Shown here: piece by piece, positions 57,918 through 64,000 of the stretch
Position numbering within the stretch: position 1 is the first letter of the stretch
Layout: each line of letters begins with the position of its first letter
NCBI RefSeq assembly: GCF_945957355.1
Contig: NZ_CAMFKM010000004.1
Coordinates: 332,612 to 396,611 of the forward strand
Origin: an uncultured Reyranella sp.
GTDB lineage: Bacteria > Pseudomonadota > Alphaproteobacteria > Reyranellales > Reyranellaceae
Reading direction: 5' to 3'
Length of the DNA stretch: 64,000 nucleotides
Notes under the pieces: model-generated
Told to the model about the DNA's origin: nothing
What the model saw: the letters and a program-made list of their open reading frames with translations, nothing else
The model's database searches: none
Program-made: the position numbers and the translations under genes

Positions 57918-58847
57918 ATGGCCGCATCGTCGCTCGCGTCCCGCATCGAGGCGGTCCGCCGCTTCTCGCGTTTTTATACCCGCCGCATCGGCGTCCTCGA
58001 GGAGACGCTGCTGCACAGCCCGTTCACTCTCCCGGAGGGGCGGCTGGTCTACGAAATCGCCAACCGGGACCGGCCGACGGCCCAGGAACTGTGCCGCGAT
58101 CTCGGCCTCGACCCGGGTTATGTCAGCCGCCTGCTGAAGGGCCTGGAGAAGCGGGGGTGCGTCGCCCGCACGCGCTCGCAGGCTGACAAGCGGCAGACCG
58201 AACTTACCCTGACGGCCGAGGGCCAGAAGCTCTGGGGCGCCATGAACGAGCAGTCGCGGCAGGACATCGCCAAGCTGCTGGCGGAACTGCCGATCGAACG
58301 GCAGGACAGGCTGGTCAAGGCGCTGGAGACGGTACAGCGGCTCCTCGACGAGCCGCCGGAGAAGCGTGTGCCCTTCACCCTGCGGCCGCACCAGCCCGGC
58401 GACATGGGCTGGATCATCCGCCGCCAGACCCAGCTCTATGCTGACGAATTCGGCTGGGACGGCAGCTTCGAGGCGATGCTGGCGGAGATCTCGGCCAGGT
58501 TCATCAAGAAGTTCGATCCGAAGTCCGACAATTGCTGGATCGCCGAGCGCAACGGCGAGATCGTCGGATCGGTCTTCCTGGTGCGGGCGGGCAAGGCCAC
58601 GGGCCAGCTCCGCATGCTCTACGTCGAACCGTCCGCACGCGGGCTGGGGATTGGCCAGAGCCTGGTCGCGGCCTGCATCGAGGATGCCCGCGCCAAGGGC
58701 TACAGGAAGCTGATGCTGTGGACCAACGACATCCTGGTCTCGGCGCGCAAGATCTATATAGCCGCCGGCTTCCGGCTTGTCAGGGAAGAGAAGCACGACA
58801 GTTTCGGCAAGAAGCTGGTCGGGCAGTTCTGGAACCTCGACCTGTGA
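57918..58847 (+). CDS. MarR-GNAT fusion: winged-helix regulator joined to an N-acetyltransferase
   Basis: A 309-residue two-domain protein. Residues 1-145 are a MarR winged helix (LPEGRLVYEIANRDRPTAQE, LGLDPGYVSRLLKGLEKRGC, RSQADKRQTELTLTAEGQKL). Residues 150-309 are a GNAT domain (TLRPHQPGDMGWIIRRQTQL, QLRMLYVEPSARGLGIGQSL for acetyl-CoA binding, KLMLWTNDILVSARKIYIAA). The same architecture is found scattered in bacteria; substrates are unknown. ATG at 57918 has GGAGG 5 bases upstream, better than an ATG at 57894. The DMT exporter start overlaps its stop (GTGA), so this protein probably controls or works with export of its ligand. Confidence 0.92.
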   Translation: MAASSLASRIEAVRRFSRFYTRRIGVLEETLLHSPFTLPEGRLVYEIANRDRPTAQELCRDLGLDPGYVSRLLKGLEKRGCVARTRSQADKRQTELTLTAEGQKLWGAMNEQSRQDIAKLLAELPIERQDRLVKALETVQRLLDEPPEKRVPFTLRPHQPGDMGWIIRRQTQLYADEFGWDGSFEAMLAEISARFIKKFDPKSDNCWIAERNGEIVGSVFLVRAGKATGQLRMLYVEPSARGLGIGQSLVAACIEDARAKGYRKLMLWTNDILVSARKIYIAAGFRLVREEKHDSFGKKLVGQFWNLDL

Positions 58848-59740
58848 GGCGGCCCGGCCCGCTCTGGGCCGCGGCCGGCACCGGTATTCAGGTCGGCGCC
58901 GCCATGGTGGCGACGCGCTACGTGGTCGATGCGGCGGGGCCGGGTTCGCTCGGCTTCCTGCGCTATCTGGTCGGGCTGATATGCCTCGTTCCGGCCCTGT
59001 GGCTGCGACCCTGGCAACGCATCGCCGCACGCGACCTGCTGCCGATCGGGCTGCTGGGCATTGGACAGTTCGCGGCGCTGATGGTGCTCCTGAACTACTC
59101 GCTGCTGCATATTCCGGCCGCGCGGGCGTCGCTGCTGTTCTCGACCTTTCCGCTGATGACCATGATCCTGTCCGCACTGCTGGGCCGGGAGCGGTTCACG
59201 ACGGCCAAGGTCTGCGGCGCGCTGCTCACCTTCGCCGGCGTGGCGATCGCGCTGGGAGGGGCGGCGATGACGCGGCAGCCGGAGCAGGGATCGGTCTGGC
59301 TGGGAACGCTGTCGGCACTCGGGGCGGCCTTCTGCGGTGCGGCCTGCTCGATTTTCTATGCGCCCTATGTCGGGCGCTACTCCGCTCTCCACGTGACTTC
59401 CTTCGCCATGTTCGTGGCGGTCCTCACGCTTGCCGGCATTGCCGCCGCCGAGGGGTTCTTCGCGAGCTGGCCGTCGTTCACGAGGGGTGAAATGGCCGCC
59501 ATAGCCTTCATCGGCCTGTCGAGCGGTGTCGGCTTCTTCCTGTGGGTCTATGCGCTGGGCAATGCGCCGCCGACCCTGGTCACCATGTTCCTCGGCCTCG
59601 GCCCGGTGACCGCGGCGCTGGGCGGCACGGCATTGCTTGGCGAACCCTTGCCCGAGGCCGCCCTGCTGGGGCTCGGCTGTGTCCTGGCGGGCCTGTGGTG
59701 GGCGCTCAAGCCCGACCGACGGGCCTCGCAATCGAAATAA
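58844..59740 (+). CDS. DMT-family (EamA) exporter coupled to the MarR-GNAT gene
   Basis: A 298-residue membrane protein with about ten helices and two EamA repeats: RRPGPLWAAAGTGIQVGAAM at the start, then GFLRYLVGLICLVPALW, ARASLLFSTFPLMTMILSAL, and in repeat two TLVTMFLGLGPVTAALGGTA and LLGLGCVLAGLWWAL. The GTG at 58844 overlaps the stop of the MarR-GNAT gene (GTGA), a sign of translational coupling. A toxic small molecule exported unchanged or after acetylation is a reasonable idea, but unproven. Confidence 0.85.
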   Translation: MRRPGPLWAAAGTGIQVGAAMVATRYVVDAAGPGSLGFLRYLVGLICLVPALWLRPWQRIAARDLLPIGLLGIGQFAALMVLLNYSLLHIPAARASLLFSTFPLMTMILSALLGRERFTTAKVCGALLTFAGVAIALGGAAMTRQPEQGSVWLGTLSALGAAFCGAACSIFYAPYVGRYSALHVTSFAMFVAVLTLAGIAAAEGFFASWPSFTRGEMAAIAFIGLSSGVGFFLWVYALGNAPPTLVTMFLGLGPVTAALGGTALLGEPLPEAALLGLGCVLAGLWWALKPDRRASQSK

Positions 59741-59832
59741 TCAAAATAAACGAAACATTCGAAATGAATGTCGCGCCCTGATTGACCCATGGGCCCCGGG
59801 CAGCTCGATAGCGCCGTGCCAATCGAAAAATC

Positions 59833-59862
59833 TTGACGAAAGGCCACAATATGTTGCCATAT
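59833..59862 (+). promoter_or_regulatory. Possible promoter for the ftsB-like gene
   Basis: TTGACG (59833-59838) is a good -35 box in the 141-bp gap upstream of 59882. The best -10 (CATATC or CCATAT near 59857-59863) is 18-19 bases away, a little far. A short ACATTC/GAATGT stem lies at 59755-59771. Confidence 0.3.
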
Positions 59863-59881
59863 CCCTGCAGGAACGCAGCAT

Positions 59882-60181
59882 ATGTTGTTGAGACCACGTC
59901 AGATTTTGGCTCCCGTCATCTTCGCCACGGTATTCGGCTACTTCGGATACCATTTGGTGAACGGTGATCGTGGCCTGCTGGCCATGGCCCATCTCCAGCG
60001 TGAGGTGCTGGTCGCGGAACAGAACCTCGCCGAGGCCGAAACCACCCGGAAGATCTGGGAGCGGCGAGTCGCAGCCCTGCGCAACCAGAGCCTCGAACCC
60101 GACATGCTGGACGAGCGGGCGCGTGTGCTGCTCAATTTCGCGCGCAAGGACGACATCATCGTCTTCATGCCGACGCGCTGA
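59882..60181 (+). CDS. ftsB: FtsB/DivIC-type septum formation protein
   Basis: A 99-residue bitopic protein of the cell-division FtsQLB complex. A single membrane segment (about 9-27, LAPVIFATVFGYFGYHLVNG) is followed by a coiled coil (LQREVLVAEQNLAEAETTRK) and the C-terminal LDERARVLLNFARKDDIIVF, a family mark. Placement between eno and pdhA is standard in alphaproteobacteria. There are no division genes nearby, as usual for this locus. Confidence 0.9.
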   Translation: MLLRPRQILAPVIFATVFGYFGYHLVNGDRGLLAMAHLQREVLVAEQNLAEAETTRKIWERRVAALRNQSLEPDMLDERARVLLNFARKDDIIVFMPTR

Positions 60182-60383
60182 CGGTCGCGCCACGCGACGA
60201 TGACGCCTCGTTCAGCGTTCGCCCCGCGGCCGCCTGAAAGAAACTGTCCGGTGTGATCCATCAAAGGAAAACAATCGCTCAATTGCTGCGGCGCACTCGC
60301 GTCGGGTCTGTTTTTTCCTGCTAGATCAAATACATCGCCCTGAGCGATGCTATAAGCCGAAGTGCGTTCATGAGGGGACTGCC
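60182..60383. promoter_or_regulatory. Gap between ftsB-like gene and pdhA: probable PDH promoter
   Basis: The 202-bp gap has a T-run at 60311-60316, a 6-bp stem CATCGC/GCGATG (60333-60338 with 60344-60349) and a TATAAG (60351-60356) that could be a -10 box, 28 bp before pdhA. No RNA gene or small reading frame was convincing. Confidence 0.4.
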
Positions 60384-61427
60384 ATGGCGAAGCCGGCCAC
60401 GAAGCCGAAAGACGATCCTTCTCCCGCCAAGGCGAAATCGCCTCCGAATCTCGGCGATAACAGCGTGAGCCCCCACGAACTCAGGGCGCATTACCGCGAC
60501 ATGCTTCTGATCCGCCGCTTCGAGGAGCGGGCGGGCCAACTCTACGGCATGGGGCTGATCGGCGGCTTCTGCCACCTATACATCGGCCAGGAAGCGGTCG
60601 TGGTCGGGATGCAGGCGAATGTCCGCGACAAGGATGCCGTCATCACCTCGTACCGCGACCACGGGCACATGCTGGCCTGCGGCATGGACCCCAAGGGCGT
60701 GATGGCCGAGCTGACCGGGCGCAGCGGCGGCTATTCCAAGGGCAAGGGCGGCTCGATGCACATGTTCAGCCGCGAGAAGAGCTTCTATGGCGGCCACGGC
60801 ATCGTCGGCGCCCAGGTGCCGATCGGCACCGGTCTCGCCTTCGCCCACAAGTACAACGGCAACGAGAACGTCTCGCTGACCTATTTCGGCGACGGCAGCG
60901 CCAACCAGGGGCAGGTCTACGAGGCCATGAACATGGCGGCGCTGTGGAAGCTTCCGGTGGTTTACATCATCGAGAACAACCGCTACGGCATGGGCACTTC
61001 GGTCGAGCGCGCCTCGGCCACGACCGAGCTCTACCGTCACGGCGAAGCCTTCGGCATCCCGGGCGAGCGGGTCGACGGCATGGACGTGCTGGCGGTACGG
61101 GCCGCCGGCGAAAAGGCCATCGAGCATGCGCGCAGCGGCCAGGGACCCTACATCCTCGAGATGCAGACCTATCGCTACCGCGGCCATTCGATGAGCGATC
61201 CGGCCAAGTACCGGACCAAGGAAGAGGTCGACAAGTTCCGCAACGAGCGCGACCCGATCGAGCACATCCGCAAGCGCCTGCTCGACGCAGGGATCATCGA
61301 CGAAGCCGGACTGAAGGCCATCGACACGGAGATCCGCAAGGTCGTGAACGACGCCGCCGAATTCTCGCAGCACAGTCCCGAGCCCGATCCGTCGGAGCTG
61401 TGGACCGACATTCTGGTCGAGGCCTGA
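60384..61427 (+). CDS. pdhA: Pyruvate dehydrogenase E1 component, alpha subunit
   Basis: Thiamine diphosphate-dependent decarboxylation of pyruvate in the PDH complex. The 347-residue protein has a Lys/Pro-rich N-tail, then [52 protein letters not shown] and the ThDP motif [34 protein letters not shown] is the conserved phosphorylation-loop region of eukaryotic and alphaproteobacterial E1 alpha. It leads the pdhA-pdhB-pdhC operon, 4 bp before pdhB. Confidence 0.97.
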   Translation: MAKPATKPKDDPSPAKAKSPPNLGDNSVSPHELRAHYRDMLLIRRFEERAGQLYGMGLIGGFCHLYIGQEAVVVGMQANVRDKDAVITSYRDHGHMLACGMDPKGVMAELTGRSGGYSKGKGGSMHMFSREKSFYGGHGIVGAQVPIGTGLAFAHKYNGNENVSLTYFGDGSANQGQVYEAMNMAALWKLPVVYIIENNRYGMGTSVERASATTELYRHGEAFGIPGERVDGMDVLAVRAAGEKAIEHARSGQGPYILEMQTYRYRGHSMSDPAKYRTKEEVDKFRNERDPIEHIRKRLLDAGIIDEAGLKAIDTEIRKVVNDAAEFSQHSPEPDPSELWTDILVEA

Positions 61428-61431
61428 TCCC

Positions 61432-62817
<1,386 letters not shown>

Positions 62818-62832
62818 GGTGGGAGAGCCGGC

Positions 62833-64000
62833 ATGTCGATCAACATCCTGATGCCCGCGCTCTCGCCCACCATGACGGAGGGCAAGCTCGCCAAGTGGCA
62901 CGTCAAGGTCGGTGACAAGGTCAAGTCCGGCCAGGTGGTCTGCGAGATCGAAACTGACAAGGCCACGATGGAAGTCGAGGCCGTCGACGAGGGCAAGATC
63001 GGCCAGATCCTGGTCGAGGAGGGCACCGAAGGCGTGAAGGTCAATGCCGTCATCGCAGTGCTGCTCGAAGAGGGCGAGAAGGAAGTCGCCAGGTCGGCGG
63101 CACCCGCCCCCGAGAAGCCGGCACCGAAGGCCGAGGAGAAGCCCGCCGAGAAGCCGGCGGCTCCGGCACCTGCACCGGCTGCCAAGCCGACTGCGCCGCC
63201 CGCTTCCTCCGGTGGTACTCGCGTCTTCGCCTCGCCGCTGGCCAGGCGCATCGCGGCGGAGAAGGGCATCGACCTCACCGGCATCAAGGGCTCCGGCCCG
63301 AACGGCCGCATCGTCAAGGTCGACGTCGAGAACGCGAGGCCGGGCGCCGCACCCGCCGCTACTCCCAAGGCCGCACCGAAGCCCGCGGCTCCGGCACCCG
63401 CTGCCGGCGGCCAGCCGGTCTTCGTGGCGCCGGGCGACAGCCGGGTGCCGCACACCAGCATCCGCAAGGTCATCGCGCGGCGCATGCTCGAGTCCAAGCA
63501 GACCGTCCCGCATTTCTACCTGACAGTCGATTTCGAGATCGACGCCCTGCTGACCGCGCGCACCGCTATCAACGCCGTGGTGGAGAAGAAGGGCGCCAAG
63601 GTCTCGGTCAACGACATGGTGATCAAGGCCTGCGCCAAGGCACTGCGCGACCATCCAGAGTGCAACGCCTCGTGGACCGAGGAGGAGATGATCCAGTACG
63701 GCGCGGTCGATATCTCCGTCGCCGTGGCCACCGACCGCGGGCTGATCACGCCGATCGTGCGCAATGCCGACATGAAGGGCCTGGCCCAGATCTCGGTCGA
63801 GATGAAGGACCTCGCCAGCCGCGCCAAGAGCGGCAAGCTGAAGCTCGAAGAGTTCCAGGGCGGCGGCTTCACCATCTCGAACCTCGGTATGTTCGGCGTC
63901 CACGACTTCGGCGCCATCATCAACACGCCACAGGCCATGATCCTCGCCGTCGGCGCGGGCGAGGAGCGGGTGGTCGTCCGCAAGGGCGAGATGGTCATCC
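62833..64000 (+). CDS. pdhC: Dihydrolipoamide acetyltransferase (PDH E2), 3' end beyond window
   Basis: Core of the PDH complex; passes acetyl groups from lipoate to CoA. The visible 389 codons include a lipoyl domain (1-80, lipoyl Lys in ETDKATMEV), an Ala/Pro linker, a peripheral-subunit-binding domain (about 133-168, [20 protein letters not shown]), a second linker and most of the catalytic domain (from about 200: [20 protein letters not shown], then [18 protein letters not shown]). The HxxxDG catalytic motif should lie just past the edge. It starts 15 bp after pdhB. An E3 gene may follow outside. Confidence 0.96.
   Translation, partial: MSINILMPALSPTMTEGKLAKWHVKVGDKVKSGQVVCEIETDKATMEVEAVDEGKIGQILVEEGTEGVKVNAVIAVLLEEGEKEVARSAAPAPEKPAPKAEEKPAEKPAAPAPAPAAKPTAPPASSGGTRVFASPLARRIAAEKGIDLTGIKGSGPNGRIVKVDVENARPGAAPAATPKAAPKPAAPAPAAGGQPVFVAPGDSRVPHTSIRKVIARRMLESKQTVPHFYLTVDFEIDALLTARTAINAVVEKKGAKVSVNDMVIKACAKALRDHPECNASWTEEEMIQYGAVDISVAVATDRGLITPIVRNADMKGLAQISVEMKDLASRAKSGKLKLEEFQGGGFTISNLGMFGVHDFGAIINTPQAMILAVGAGEERVVVRKGEMVI

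Overview
The window is a GC-rich (roughly two-thirds G+C) alphaproteobacterial chromosome segment. The evidence is the gene order: gltX, comEC, lexA, moeA, moaC, trpC, trpD, trpG, trpE and a PpiD-type foldase on one side, and tpiA, secG, pyrG, eno, an FtsB/DivIC protein and pdhA-pdhB-pdhC on the other. The E1-beta subunit carries an N-terminal lipoyl domain, and lexA has GTTC-N7-GTTC SOS boxes, both typical of the class. Three tripartite-tricarboxylate ('Bug') binding proteins, several acyl-CoA enzymes and three DMT exporters suggest a metabolically versatile soil or freshwater heterotroph. A Reyranella/Rhodospirillales-like organism is plausible, but that is inference only.

Layout. 1-10.6 kb is a housekeeping block on the minus strand (a DMT exporter cut by the window edge, glnS, gltX, then lexA, moeA-moaC-trpC-trpD), with comEC facing the other way. 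10.7-14.2 kb holds an HMA metal-binding peptide and a marR-emrA-emrB efflux operon inserted between trpD and trpG. 14.3-17.6 kb is a minus-strand operon of acyl-CoA synthetase, trpG and a Bug receptor. 17.6-43.1 kb is accessory: DMT exporter, Pat-like acyltransferase/ADP-forming acyl-CoA synthetase, YibQ-type deacetylase, gamma-glutamyltransferase, TfoX-N protein, amidase, Bug receptor, a frameshifted GST, alpha/beta hydrolase, cupin, FAD oxidoreductase, two acyl-CoA dehydrogenases, an SGNH-like membrane protein, a MerR/P-loop fusion, an aldo/keto reductase, an unknown exported protein, an RTX metalloprotease and a TauD-SDR-ECH operon. 43.2-49.8 kb returns to the backbone (trpE-ppiD divergent from tpiA-secG-pyrG). 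49.8-56.4 kb is accessory again: two unknown exported proteins, a tartrate/malate-type dehydrogenase with Bug receptor and divergent LysR regulator, and a cobalt-type nitrile hydratase. 56.5-64 kb is backbone (eno, ftsB-like, pdhABC), interrupted by a MarR-GNAT fusion and a third DMT exporter.

Working together. TrpE plus TrpG form anthranilate synthase, and TrpD and TrpC do the next steps. These four genes are split over about 36 kb by accessory insertions. MoaC and MoeA make molybdenum cofactor. TpiA, Eno and PDH lie along central carbon flow. The accessory blocks look like small uptake-plus-catabolism modules, each with its own binding protein, enzyme and sometimes a regulator.

No rRNA, tRNA, CRISPR array, insertion sequence, prophage or replication origin was seen. 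No gene-free stretch exceeds 300 bases. The longest are 60182-60383 and 26128-26319, both described below. Three intergenic palindromic elements (near 29.4, 32.2 and 51.6 kb) are the only dispersed repeats noticed. I found no clearly new biological system. The best second-look items are the MerR/P-loop fusion, the MarR-GNAT gene with phased direct repeats, the nitrile hydratase without a visible activator, and the frameshifted GST.
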